NCBI RefSeq assembly: GCF_011682175.1
Contig: NZ_WHJG01000033.1
Span: forward strand, 1-64,000
DNA: 64,000 bases
Source: Massilia frigida
GTDB lineage: Bacteria > Pseudomonadota > Gammaproteobacteria > Burkholderiales > Burkholderiaceae_D
Reading direction: 5' to 3'
Position 1 is the stretch's first letter; each line of letters starts with the position of its first letter. Positions 1-9,200 of the stretch are shown here, piece after piece. The position numbers and the translations under genes were made by a program. Below the pieces are notes generated by a model. The model was not told the origin of the DNA, made no database searches, and was given only the letters and a program-made list of their open reading frames with translations.

Positions 1-184
1 TGTTGCTCAGAAAGCGGTAGGCCGCCACCGTCTCGCTCCAGCCCTCGCATGCCGCCGGAATGCTCGCTTGCGGGTTTGCCGCAAATCGTTCCATCAGTAT
101 CTTCGCCCTCTTGTTGAGACGACTGTCACCAAGGTCGAGCCCAGCAAACTCATGATCGGTCCACCGCGTCACTGCCTTGCCCAT
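1..184 (-). CDS. IS4-family transposase, N-terminal fragment (window edge)
   Basis: About 61 N-terminal residues are visible, reading from ATG at 184 toward base 1. The segment contains WTDHEFAGLDLGDSRLNKRA and later IPAACEGWSETVAAYRFLSN. This is the pattern of the Tn5-type transposase DNA-binding N-terminal domain (F..aDLGD.Rl.kRa, then ..P.a..gw.ET.AAYRF). The DDE catalytic core would lie to the left of the window. No strong ribosome binding site is seen before the ATG, so the exact start is uncertain. Whether the gene is intact cannot be judged from here. Confidence 0.75.
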   Translation of the reverse strand, partial: MGKAVTRWTDHEFAGLDLGDSRLNKRAKILMERFAANPQASIPAACEGWSETVAAYRFLSN

Positions 185-313
185 GTCGTCGTCCAAAAGG
201 CAAGAGTAAACGCCATTTCGCTACAGTTTACAAGTGGCAGCTGTAACTCCTTGAATGTTAACGGGTTTTCTCGTCATGGCGACAGGGAGTTCGGAGTTGT
301 GTATAACGTGATG
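1..313 (-). mobile_element. IS4-family (IS50/Tn5-like) insertion sequence, partial
   Basis: The element runs off the left edge of the window. It is recognised by the transposase N-terminus inside it and by its probable outer end: TTGTGTATAA at 297-306 matches the core of the Tn5 outer-end repeat (its inward reading contains TTATACACAA). By analogy with Tn5, seven more bases would place the tip near 313. The other end and the target duplication are outside the window, so the boundary is an inference from this one match. Confidence 0.6.
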
Positions 314-918
314 GTCTCAAGTCGAAAACAGGCTCGATTTACGTCGATTTCGGCATTGGCCCTTTTTTGACGAGTCGCATCAATTTCCCGTAAAAATGGA
401 TAGGCGACCATCTTCAGTGCGAGTAAGCAAAGTTACTGACGTATTCATCTCCCGTCGTGCTCCGCAATGGTAGCAAGAGTTTGGCTTAGATCGTTCTCGG
501 GAACCGGTCTGGAGTTACACCTCCGCACAGTAGCGGCCTACGCCTTTTGGCACGGTCGCGACTTGAGTAGCCAATGGTTGGGCCAAGCAGGTAGCGCGGC
601 TACGTGGCCGCCTAGATATATTGGAATTTGACCGAGTAGCCTCTTGCGCTCACAAAGGCGTCGGTTTCGCTATCGCGTCCAGCACTAACCGAATCAGCAG
701 ATATTGATGCCGGATTGAAAATTTAACGAATTTTATTTTCAATAGGAACAACTGCCTAGCTTCCAAAATCACCGAAGGATAACGTCGAATACCGTCGTAA
801 CAATGTTAATGTCCAACCTCATCCCGGGCAGCCCGAGACTGTTTTCCGTACTTTTTCCGTACCCAACAAAAAAAGGACTTGACGATTTCTCGCAAGCCCT
901 TGATTTCATTAGTATTCT
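314..918. other. AT-richer non-coding stretch between the IS and tRNA-Val
   Basis: No convincing gene is seen on either strand. GC content is clearly lower than in the rest of the window, especially at 710-800. A short direct repeat CCGTAC occurs at 846-851 and 857-862. Together with the adjacent IS and the tRNA 3' end, this looks like the edge of an acquired element inserted at the tRNA. No integrase and no copy of the tRNA 3' end was noticed elsewhere in the window, so the island interpretation is only a suggestion. Confidence 0.4.
868..899 (-). terminator. Probable terminator of tRNA-Val
   Basis: On the minus strand, GGGCTTG (899-893) can pair with CAAGTCC (881-875), with one G-U pair, and is followed by a run of seven T (874-868). 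It lies 20 bases past the CCA end of the tRNA gene, the right place for an intrinsic terminator. Confidence 0.55.
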
Positions 919-993
919 TGGTGGGAAGTGCAAGTTTCGAACTTGCGACCCCTGCAGTGTGAATGCAGTGCTCTACCCCTGAGCTAACCTCCC
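919..993 (-). tRNA. tRNA-Val (anticodon CAC)
   Basis: The minus strand reads GGGAGGT (993-987) at the 5' end, pairing with ACTTCCC at the 3' end, then discriminator A and an encoded CCA (921-919). The D region has TAGCTCAG-GGG-TAGAGC and the T arm has GTTCGAA. The anticodon stem CTGCA/TGCAG is perfect around the loop TTCACAC, giving anticodon CAC (959-961), which reads the valine codon GUG. The fold is complete and canonical. The 3' end adjoins the AT-richer region and the insertion sequence. Confidence 0.95.
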
Positions 994-1030
994 GAAGCGG
1001 GGCGTATTATGACACAGGTTTCGCAAAACG

Positions 1031-1735
1031 TCACGCTTCCGCGTAATTTCTCCAAATACAGTTTCCCTTGACCGCCTTGTCCAGCCCGCCCAGCACGCCT
1101 TCATGCTCGGCCAGCTCGTCCGCGCTGGCGGCCAGCACGATCACCTCGGCCAGCGCCACCGCTTCGAGCGTACCACCACCACCGGCCGACTCATCCTCCA
1201 CATCCATCGACAGACTGTTCTGCCCGCGCGTCATCGACAGATACACATCGGCCAGCAACTCGGCATCGAGCAGCGCGCCGTGCAGCTTGCGGTGGGCGTT
1301 CGACACGCCATAGCGGTCGCACAGCGCATCGAGCGAGTTGCGCTTGCCCGGATGCATTTCCTTGGCATTGACCAAGGTATCGATCACCCCGCTGCAATGC
1401 TCGGTAAACGACGGCAGCCCGAGCAGCTTGAATTCATTGTTCAAAAAGCCCAGGTCGAACGGCGCGTTATGAATGATGACCTCGGCGCCCTGTATATACT
1501 CGCGCAACTCCTGCGCAATCTCGGCAAACCGGGGCTTGTCGCGCAAGAATTCCGTGGTCAGGCCGTGCACCGCCAGCGCGCCCTCTTCCGAATCGCGGTC
1601 GGGATTGATGTAACGGTGGAAATTATTCCCCGTCAGCATACGGTTGTGCAGTTCGACGCAGCCGACCTCAATGACGCGGTCGCCCGTGCGGGGATTGAGG
1701 CCGGTGGTTTCGGTATCGAGGACAATTTGGCGCAT
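1031..1735 (-). CDS. dnaQ: DNA polymerase III epsilon subunit (3'-5' proofreading exonuclease)
   Basis: This is the proofreading subunit of the replicative polymerase core. The 234-residue protein begins MRQIVLDTETTGL, which contains the ExoI motif with D7 and E9. The ExoII region is IIHNAPFDLGFLNNE, and the ExoIII region is HRKLHGALLDAELLADVY with the catalytic His and Asp. The C-terminal part (GNCIWRNYAEA) would face the alpha subunit. The frame stays open far upstream, but family length and the DTETTG position favour the ATG at 1735. It follows rnhA on the same strand with a gap of 56 bases. The rnhA-dnaQ pairing is also found in enterobacteria, where the two are divergent. Confidence 0.95.
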   Translation of the reverse strand: MRQIVLDTETTGLNPRTGDRVIEVGCVELHNRMLTGNNFHRYINPDRDSEEGALAVHGLTTEFLRDKPRFAEIAQELREYIQGAEVIIHNAPFDLGFLNNEFKLLGLPSFTEHCSGVIDTLVNAKEMHPGKRNSLDALCDRYGVSNAHRKLHGALLDAELLADVYLSMTRGQNSLSMDVEDESAGGGGTLEAVALAEVIVLAASADELAEHEGVLGGLDKAVKGNCIWRNYAEA

Positions 1736-1791
1736 GGCAGTCTGGGTGAAGAGTGAAACGAAGCGCGCAGTATAACAAAGCGCGGGCGCGC

Positions 1792-2229
1792 TCAGCGGCG
1801 GACGGTCTCGACCCCGCGGTTGGCGAGCACGTCGGCCCGTTCGTTGCCGGGGTGCCCATTGTGACCGCGCACCCATTTCCATTCCACCGCGTGCTGCGCC
1901 TGCGCCAGATCGAGCGCCTTCCATAAATCCTCATTCTTGACCGGCTCCCTGGCCGCGGTTTTCCAGCCGCGCGCCTTCCAGCCGTGGATCCATTCCGAAA
2001 TCCCCTTCTGTACATACTGGCTGTCGGTATGCAGCACCACTTCGCACGGGCGCGTGAGGATGCAGAGCGCCTCGATCACGGCGCGTAGCTCCATGCGGTT
2101 GTTGGTGGTATTGAGTTCACCGCCACAGATTTCCTTCTCGTGGCCGTCGGCCACCAGCAAGGCACCCCAGCCGCCGGTGCCGGGATTGCCCTTGCACGCA
2201 CCGTCGGTAAAAATCTCTACTTTGCTCAT
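1792..2229 (-). CDS. rnhA: Ribonuclease HI
   Basis: It cleaves the RNA strand of RNA-DNA hybrids (R-loops and primer remnants). The protein is 145 residues, the usual family length. Acidic active-site residues are visible as D9 ([11 protein letters not shown]), E47 ([11 protein letters not shown]), D69 (LHTDSQYV) and the C-terminal Asp in [10 protein letters not shown], with the conserved His in [11 protein letters not shown]. It lies between the methyltransferase gene (26 bases upstream) and dnaQ, probably in one transcript. Confidence 0.96.
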   Translation of the reverse strand: MSKVEIFTDGACKGNPGTGGWGALLVADGHEKEICGGELNTTNNRMELRAVIEALCILTRPCEVVLHTDSQYVQKGISEWIHGWKARGWKTAAREPVKNEDLWKALDLAQAQHAVEWKWVRGHNGHPGNERADVLANRGVETVRR

Positions 2230-2255
2230 CCTGGCTTTCTCTGCTTTCGCTGTCT

Positions 2256-3029
2256 TTACTTCCGATTGGTGGCCGGCACCGCTTGTGGCGCCGTCGCCGA
2301 TTTTTTATTCCAGGCAGGACCGATCATGGTCATGCCCTTGACCCGCTTGATCGCATGCACCATGTACACCGCGCCCAGATACGGCCACCAGCGCTGCCCG
2401 GCCGGCTCCATGAAGGCATAGCGCTCGATCCACTGCGCCGTGCGGCAAGGCGGCGCATAGCAGCCGAAATGGCTGCGGCTCACGCCCAGATTGAGCAATT
2501 TTAACCAGTCTTTCATACGCGGCATAGAGATGAATTCGCCCGCCACCGGCAGGTAGGCCGAGCGCGTCACGCACCGCAAGCCCTGGCGCAAGCCCCACAA
2601 ACTGGCCGGATTGAAGCCGCAGATGATTAATTGCCCCTCCGGAATGAGCACCCGCTCGACCTCGCGCAGCACCTGGTGCGGCTCGGCCGCAAATTCCAGC
2701 ACATGCGGCATCACCACCAGGTCCAGGCTTTGCGAAGCGAACGGCAGCTCGGCGAAATCGAGCGCCACGGCAATCTGGCGCTTGCCCGCGCCCAGCGCCA
2801 CCAGCTCGCGCGAGGAGGTGCGCGTGGCCGCCTGCCACTTGTTGGGCATGCGGCTGGCGGCCAGCGCATCGATCTGCGGCAAGCCGATCTGCACCGCGTT
2901 GTAGCCGAAGATATCGGCCGTCAACTCGTCCAGGCAAGCCTGTTCCCACGCGCGTACGTAAGCGCCGGCCGGCGTCTGCAGCCAGCCGTCGAGCGCTATA
3001 ATGGATTTTTCGGATGCCGCGCTATCCAT
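2256..3029 (-). CDS. SAM-dependent methyltransferase of the YafS type
   Basis: A class I methyltransferase of 257 residues. It carries a methyltransf_11-like core: [21 protein letters not shown] with a following HVLEF, then [24 protein letters not shown]. The glycine-rich SAM loop is degenerate at the N-terminal side. The substrate is unknown. The same type of gene (yafS) lies between gloB and rnhA in E. coli, so the conserved neighbourhood supports the family call. The start at ATG 3029 gives a protein beginning [10 protein letters not shown]. It is divergent from gloB, with only 27 bases between the two start codons, so at least one promoter must lie inside the opposite gene. Confidence 0.8.
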   Translation of the reverse strand: MDSAASEKSIIALDGWLQTPAGAYVRAWEQACLDELTADIFGYNAVQIGLPQIDALAASRMPNKWQAATRTSSRELVALGAGKRQIAVALDFAELPFASQSLDLVVMPHVLEFAAEPHQVLREVERVLIPEGQLIICGFNPASLWGLRQGLRCVTRSAYLPVAGEFISMPRMKDWLKLLNLGVSRSHFGCYAPPCRTAQWIERYAFMEPAGQRWWPYLGAVYMVHAIKRVKGMTMIGPAWNKKSATAPQAVPATNRK

Positions 3030-3056
3030 GCCTACCCCTTTGCCGACACCTTCACT

Positions 3057-3857
3057 ATGACGTATCCGACGCCCCGCCCCTTGAGCGTGCTCGCCGTCCC
3101 CGCGTTCAAGGACAATTACCTGTGGCTGATCCACGATGGCGTGCACGCCGCCGTGGTCGACCCCGGCGACGCCGCGCCCGTCATCGCGGCCCTGGCCGCG
3201 CATCATCTCACGCTCACCGCCATTTTACTCACCCATCATCATGCTGACCACATTGGCGGCGTACCGGAACTGCTCGCGCATGCGCGGGTACCGGTGTACG
3301 GCCCGCGCGCCGAAGCCATCGCCACGGTCGGCGTGCCGCTCGCCGAGGGCGACCTGGTCGAGGTGCCCGGCCTGGCGCTCGCCCTGCGCGTGCTGGAAGT
3401 GCCCGGCCACACCCTCGGCCACATCGCCTACCTGCGCGAGCGCTCCGGCGAGCACTGGCTGTTTTGCGGCGACACGCTCTTTGCCGGCGGCTGCGGGCGC
3501 CTGTTCGAAGGTACCCCCGAGCAGATGCGCGCCTCCCTCGCGCGCTATCTGGCCTTGCCGGACGACACGGCCGTCTATTGTGCCCACGAATACACCCTGT
3601 CCAACCTGCGCTTCGCCGCCGCGGCCGAACCGGCCAACGCGCTGATCGCGCAGCGCATCGCGACCGAAACCGCCAAGCGCGAGCGCGGCATCCCCACCCT
3701 GCCCTCGAGCATCGGCCTGGAAAAAGCCACCAACCCCTTCCTGCGCGACCGCCAGCCCGGTATCGTCGCCAACCTGATTGCCCTGGGCAAACTGGACCCG
3801 GCAGCGCCGCCGCAAGCTTCCTTCGCCGCACTGCGCACCTGGAAAAACACGTTTTGA
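3057..3857 (+). CDS. gloB: Hydroxyacylglutathione hydrolase (glyoxalase II)
   Basis: It hydrolyses S-D-lactoylglutathione to D-lactate and glutathione, the second step of methylglyoxal detoxification. The 266-residue metallo-beta-lactamase-fold protein has the metal-binding motif THHHADH (in [13 protein letters not shown]), the later ligands in VPGHTLGH and [13 protein letters not shown], and [13 protein letters not shown]. These are all hallmarks of GloB. The C-terminal HAGH domain ends ...[14 protein letters not shown] 3057 begins [21 protein letters not shown], matching family starts. A long upstream extension of the frame overlaps the methyltransferase and is not plausible. Confidence 0.95.
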   Translation: MTYPTPRPLSVLAVPAFKDNYLWLIHDGVHAAVVDPGDAAPVIAALAAHHLTLTAILLTHHHADHIGGVPELLAHARVPVYGPRAEAIATVGVPLAEGDLVEVPGLALALRVLEVPGHTLGHIAYLRERSGEHWLFCGDTLFAGGCGRLFEGTPEQMRASLARYLALPDDTAVYCAHEYTLSNLRFAAAAEPANALIAQRIATETAKRERGIPTLPSSIGLEKATNPFLRDRQPGIVANLIALGKLDPAAPPQASFAALRTWKNTF

Positions 3858-4041
3858 TCACCATCAAACGTCTGTTAAATGCCACGCCAGCACAGTTGAT
3901 GTAAAGACAGCACACCCAAGGCGGCATAACTCAGCTAAGATATTCCACAAAGAAACAGTGTGAATAATCACATGACGAGACGATACCCAAGCGCGGCCCA
4001 CCAGCCCGATCCAGCAATGGCGCAAGCGCGCCGCTGCCTTC

Positions 4042-5049
4042 ATGGCCGGGCGCCGCGTCATCGATAAGCTGGCGCCGCCCTCCCCGCACAGGCGTGCATT
4101 GCTGCGCCTGTGCGCCGCGCTGGCCGTGCCACTCGTGCCGCACGCGCCGCTGCATGCGCAAACGATCTTCACGGGCGAACTTGCCGCGCCGCGTCCGGTC
4201 GCGGTCCTGTTTCCCGACCTTCCCGAGCCGGTGCGCAAAGTCTTCACCGACATCATCGGCGGCATCGAAGAGCAGTTGCACCAGCGCGTGCAAGCCTGGC
4301 CGCTCACTGCCGCGCTGGACCCGGCCGAACTGGGCGCGGCGTTGCGGCGCCAGGGCGTGCGCGTGATCATCGCCCTCGGGCGCCAGGGCCTCAAGGTGGC
4401 CGAAGCGCTCGATCCCGCACTCGGCCTGGTGATCAGCGGCATTTCCTCGCTGCCCGACGGCGACCGCCACACCGGCATCTGCCTCAGTCCCGACCCGGCC
4501 CTGCTGTTTACCCGCCTGCGCAACCTCGCGCCCGGCGTGCGCCGCGTCATCGTCGTCTACAACCCGCAGCACAACGACTGGCTGCTGCGGCTGGCGCGCG
4601 AGGCGGCCCGCCTGCACGGGGTGGAACTGGCGGCGCTCGAAGCGCTCGACCTGGGCGCCGCCGCGCGCCTCTACCAGAGCGCCTTCGCCGCCGCCGACAA
4701 CCGGCGCGACGCGCTCTGGCTGCCCACCGACCCCACCACCGTCGACGAAACCACCATCCTGCCACTGGTGCTGCGCGAAGCGTGGAACCGCGCCGTGCCG
4801 GTCTTTTCCAGCAGCTTCCTGCACGTGCGCAAAGGCGCCCTGTTCGCGCTCTACCCGAACAACATCGAACTCGGCCGCAATCTTGGCAATCTTGCCACTG
4901 CCATGATGACGGCCGAACCGCCGCCGCGCGGCCTGCTGCCCCTGCGCGAAGTCTACGCCGCCCTCAACCTGCGCACCGCCAGCCACCTGGGCATCGCGGC
5001 CGGCCCGGCGGTCCAGCGCAGCTTCCAGTTCCTGTATCCCGAACCGTGA
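4042..5049 (+). CDS. Periplasmic solute-binding protein, ABC_sub_bind (TrpX-like) type, copy 1
   Basis: A 335-residue protein whose N-terminus is arginine-rich, then hydrophobic, ending in HAPLHAQ, consistent with export. The body has the two-lobed pattern of the ABC_sub_bind family: VAVLFPDLPEPVRKVFTDII, IIALGRQGLKVAEAL, RRVIVVYNPQHNDWLLRLAR, VPVFSSSFLHVRKGALFAL. It is a clear paralogue of the next gene, which shares IIALGRQGL, RRVIVVY, WLLRLAREAAR and GALFA. No transporter permease or ATPase is nearby. A hybrid kinase follows, so it may be a sensory binding protein; this is inference. No good ribosome binding site precedes ATG 4042, so the start could be slightly different. Confidence 0.8.
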   Translation: MAGRRVIDKLAPPSPHRRALLRLCAALAVPLVPHAPLHAQTIFTGELAAPRPVAVLFPDLPEPVRKVFTDIIGGIEEQLHQRVQAWPLTAALDPAELGAALRRQGVRVIIALGRQGLKVAEALDPALGLVISGISSLPDGDRHTGICLSPDPALLFTRLRNLAPGVRRVIVVYNPQHNDWLLRLAREAARLHGVELAALEALDLGAAARLYQSAFAAADNRRDALWLPTDPTTVDETTILPLVLREAWNRAVPVFSSSFLHVRKGALFALYPNNIELGRNLGNLATAMMTAEPPPRGLLPLREVYAALNLRTASHLGIAAGPAVQRSFQFLYPEP

Positions 5050-5104
5050 CCGTGGTTTTTTGTTAGATTTTCAAAATTCTTTCTTTCGGGCTACTTCGGT
5101 GACG

Positions 5105-5110
5105 TATACT
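5105..5110 (+). promoter_or_regulatory. Possible -10 element upstream of solute-binding protein copy 2
   Basis: TATACT lies inside the 11-base word GACGTATACTG (5101-5111), 70 bases before the start codon. The same 11-base word occurs upstream of the response regulator gene at 23119. No convincing -35 hexamer is seen 16-18 bases upstream, so this may be an activator-dependent or alternative-sigma promoter, or a chance match. Confidence 0.35.
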
Positions 5111-5180
5111 GCAGCCTGGTGTGTGCCCACATGCGTGGCTGCTTACAAATTAACCGGACCACGCGTCCCCGCTGTACGCA

Positions 5181-6293
5181 ATGACTACACTTCTTTTCAA
5201 CGCCCGGCCACGGCCGCGCGCGCCGCGTGGCGCGTCCGCGCTGCTGTCGTTGCTGCTGCTGGCCGGCCCGGCGCCGCACGCCATGGCTGACGATCTCGCG
5301 CCTGCGACGGCGGAGTCGGCCGGCCTGCTCGAACGCTACGACAGCGGCGGCCAGTACGGCCTGCAGCCGCTCACCGTCTCCCAGCTCGAAGACCAGCTGC
5401 GCCGCCCCGAGCTGCAAGCCTCGGTCGGCCAGGGCGGCATCGCGGTGTTCTATCCGAACGTGTCGGAACCGTTTCGCAGCGCCTTCATCGGCATGATCCA
5501 GGGGATCGAAGAACGTACCCGCCTGCGCGTGCGCAGCTACGCGGTCGATGCCCGCGTCGACGCGGCCGACCTGAATGCGCAGCTCAGGCGCACCGGTACC
5601 AAGGTCGTCATCGCGCTCGGGCGCCAGGGCCTGAACACGGCCGTGGCGCTGGACCGCGATATCGAGGTGCTGGTGGGCGGCGCCCTGCTGCTGTCGGACG
5701 CCGAAATCGTCAACCTGAACGGCATCAGCCTCACGCCCGATCCGGCGCTGCTGTTTGCGCGCCTGCGCACGCTGCTGCCCGACACCCGGCGCGTGATCGT
5801 GGTGTACGACCCCAAGAAAACCGAATGGCTGCTGCGCCTCGCGCGCGAAGCGGCGCGCGGGCAGGGCCTCGAACTGGCATCGTACGAAGCGCGCGACTTG
5901 TCCCAGGCCGCCCAGCTGTACGCCACCCTGTTCGCCGGCGCCGACAGCCGCCGCGACGCCGTCTGGCTGCCGCACGACACCACCACCGTCGAAGAAGGCA
6001 CCCTGCTGCCGCTGATCCTCAAGCAAGCCTGGAACAGCGGCGTGCCTATTTTCTCCAGCAATGTGCTGCACGTGAAAAAAGGCGCGCTGTTCGCCATGAG
6101 TCCCAACAACGTGGAGCTGGGCCGCTCGCTGGCCAATTCGGCCGAGGGCGCCATCGCCGGCGAGCGCAGGAAAGGCGTGCAGCCGCTGCGCGAACTGCAC
6201 GCCGCCATCAACCTGCGTACCGCCAGCCATATGGGCCTGAACATCGGCTACCAGCAGCAACGTACCTTCGACCTTATTTATCCGGAGCCCTGA
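5181..6293 (+). CDS. Periplasmic solute-binding protein, ABC_sub_bind type, copy 2
   Basis: A 370-residue paralogue of the preceding protein with a longer N-terminal region. The signal peptide ends around GPAPHAMA. Conserved blocks include GGIAVFYPNVSEPFRSAFIGMI, TKVVIALGRQGLNTAV, RRVIVVYDPKKTEWLLRLAR and GVPIFSSNVLHVKKGALFAM, ending IYPEP like copy 1. The stop is 4 bases before the ATG of the hybrid kinase gene, so the two are almost certainly cotranscribed. The likely role is to bind a small periplasmic ligand and present it to the kinase sensor region. The ligand cannot be told from sequence. Confidence 0.82.
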   Translation: MTTLLFNARPRPRAPRGASALLSLLLLAGPAPHAMADDLAPATAESAGLLERYDSGGQYGLQPLTVSQLEDQLRRPELQASVGQGGIAVFYPNVSEPFRSAFIGMIQGIEERTRLRVRSYAVDARVDAADLNAQLRRTGTKVVIALGRQGLNTAVALDRDIEVLVGGALLLSDAEIVNLNGISLTPDPALLFARLRTLLPDTRRVIVVYDPKKTEWLLRLAREAARGQGLELASYEARDLSQAAQLYATLFAGADSRRDAVWLPHDTTTVEEGTLLPLILKQAWNSGVPIFSSNVLHVKKGALFAMSPNNVELGRSLANSAEGAIAGERRKGVQPLRELHAAINLRTASHMGLNIGYQQQRTFDLIYPEP

Positions 6294-6297
6294 GTAG

Positions 6298-9200
6298 ATG
6301 TTCCACGACTTCCTTCGCCGCACCGGGTTTCGCCGCCAGCTGACAGTGATCGTCTCGGCCGCCATTCTTGGCCTGGCGCTGTTTTCCTCGCTGATGAATT
6401 CCTGGGAAGCGCGCACCCGCATGCGCGACTACTTCCTCGAACAGGGCGAGCGCATCGCCGACAACCTGGCGCGCCAGAGCACCCTGGCGCTGCTCTACCA
6501 CTCGCCCGAAAACGCCCAGGACGTGGTGGCCACCACCCTCACCTTCCCCGATGTGCTCAGCGTGCAGATCAGCGACACGCGCGGACGGGTCCTGCTCTCG
6601 AAAAGCCAGGCCGGCGCCGCGCCGGCCGCAGCGCCGGGGCCCGTCTCGCCCACGCCGCTGGCCCGGCTGGCCAGCGAAACCTCGCAGGCCTGGCACTTCA
6701 CGGCACCGGTCTTCGGCGGCCAGGGACTGGCCTCGCCGTTCGACCTGCAAGAGCCGCCCAAACAGCTGCTCGGCCACGTCCACGTGACCGTCGCCAAAGT
6801 GACGCTGAACCGCCTCACGCTGTCGCTCCTGGTGGGGAACCTGGTGGTCACGCTGTCGTTCGCCATCATCCTGCTGGCCATCGTGCGCCTGCTCACGCGC
6901 CACATGATCAACCCGCTGCATGCGCTTTCGCGCCTGATGCAGCGCGCCGAGGCGGGCGAATCGGGCATGCGCGCCGCCCCGGCCGGCCCGCGCGACCTGA
7001 TCGACATGGCGCTCGCCTTCAACAAGATGATGAACGTGCTCGAACAGCGCGAAGCGGAACTGAAGGACTCGCGCGACGCCGCCGTCAGCATGGCGCTGGT
7101 GAAGGCGCAGTTTGCCGCCACCGTCAGCCACGAAGTGCGCACCCCGCTCAACGGCGTGGTCGGCATGCTCGACATGCTCAAGGAAATGAGCCTGAACAAG
7201 CGCCAGGCCGAATGCGTGGACGTGGCCTGGAATTCCTCGCGCACCCTGATCGAACTGATTAACAATATCCTCGACTTTTCCAAGATGGAAGCGGGCAAGC
7301 TCTCGCTCGAAGAAGTCGATTTCGACCTGCGCAAGCTGCTCGAAGAAGTCATCGAACTGGTGGCCAAGCAGGCGCAGGTGCGCGACGTCGAACTGGGCTA
7401 CCTGCTCGGCGCGGGCGTGCCGCAATGCGTCAATGGCGACTCGCTGCGCCTGCGCCAGGTGCTCATCAACCTGCTCGGCAACGCCGTCAAGTTCACCGAG
7501 CATGGCGAAGTGGCAGTGGCAATCGCGCTGGCCGACGGCCCGCAATTCGGGCTGCGCTTCGAAGTGCGCGACACCGGCATCGGCATGAGCGCCGACCAGC
7601 AGCAGCACCTGTTCCAGTCCTTCGCCCAGGCCGACCCGTCGACCACCCGCAAATACGGCGGCACCGGCCTTGGCCTGGCGATCTGCAAGCAACTGGTGGA
7701 ACTGATGGGAGGCGCCATCACGGTCGACAGCGCGCTTGGCGGAGGTACCGCCTTCACCTTCAACATCGTCTGCAAGGCCGCGCTGCAGGAATTGCCGGAA
7801 CCGGCCCACACGGAGCTGGCCGGCCTGCGCACGATCGTGGTCGACGACAGCCAGATCGTGCGCAGCTTCGTGGCCCAGACCATGCAGCGCCACGGGATCG
7901 ACTGCCACGTCACGCGCTGGGGCGGCGAAGCGCTGCTGCAGCTCAAGGTCGGCGCCATGGAGGCGCGCCCGTACGCCATCGTCATGATGGACATCGGCGC
8001 CCTCGACGACGACGGCAACGACCTGGCGGGAAGAATCGCGCACGACTCGCCCGGCACGCTGGTGCTGATCCTCGACCGTTTCGGCACGCCCTCGGGCGGC
8101 ACCCTGGTCGACGGCCACCCCTCGCTCGGCAAGCCGCTGCGCGAAGACCGCCTGCTGCAAGCCCTCAAGGACTTGCTGGCCGGTGCCAAGGCGCCCGCGC
8201 TGGCCATCGCCAGCCAGCTGGCCGCGCCGGTGCGCACCTCGTTCCGCATCCTGGTGGCCGAAGATAACCGCACCAACCAGATGGTCGCCGCCGGCATGCT
8301 GGCCATGAACGGCTGCGCCTGCGAATTTGCCGCCAACGGGCGCGAAGCGCTGGAAGCGGTGCGCAATGGCAGCTTCGACCTGATCCTGATGGATTGCAGC
8401 ATGCCGGAGATGGATGGCTACGAAGCGACCGCGCATATCCGTGCGCTTGAACAGGGCAGCGGGCGGCGCACGCCGCTGGTCGCGATGACCGCCAACACCC
8501 AGCGCGGCGACGCCGAAAAATGCCTGGCGGCCGGCATGGACGACTACCTGGCCAAGCCGATCACCCTGTTCGAGCTGCGCCAGAAGCTCGACCGCTGGCT
8601 GCCGCGCGGCGATGCGGCGCCCGGCGAGGAGCCGCGCAGCGTACCCGCGCCGGGAGAGCATGTGGGCGACAGCGAGAGCCCGATCGACCAGGCCATGTTC
8701 GTCAAGCTGCGCGAGATCATGGGCGCATCGCTGGCCCAGGCCATCAGCCCCTTCCTCGAAGACACGCCGCAATACCTGCTCGACCTGGAGGCGGCGGCCC
8801 ACGGCGGCGACTTTGATACCGCGCGCGCCAAGGCGCATGCGATCAAGGGTTCGGCCGGCAACCTGGGCGCGACCCACCTGGCGCAACTGGCCAAGGAAGC
8901 CGAAGACCACGGCATCGGCGGCCACCCCGAACTGATCGTGCCGCTGCTGCCACGCCTGCGCGTGGCCTACAACGCGGTGGCCAGCGCGCTGGCGCAGGAA
9001 GTGACCGGAGACGGCATGGCCGGCCAGGGCGGCGTCGACGACGTGCCGCAGGTGCTCATCGTCGACGACGACCGCAGCACCCGCAGCACCTTGCGCTACA
9101 CCTTGCAGCGCGACGGCTTCAAGGTCGAAGAAGCGGCCGACGGCGCCCAGGCCCTGATGATGCTCAAGCGCTTCCAGCCCGACGTGGTGCTGATGGACGC

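Noticed and set aside
68-370. 100-codon frame on the plus strand over the IS end
   Set aside because: Overlaps the transposase start on the other strand and the IS terminus; no ribosome binding site or similarity.
2631-3056. N-terminal extension of gloB by 142 codons
   Set aside because: Antisense to the methyltransferase gene, not GloB-like, and family starts match ATG 3057.
3841-3870. Hairpin ACGTTTTGAT-CACC-ATCAAACGT at the end of gloB as a terminator
   Set aside because: The stem has a bulge and no T run follows, so it is not convincing as an intrinsic terminator.
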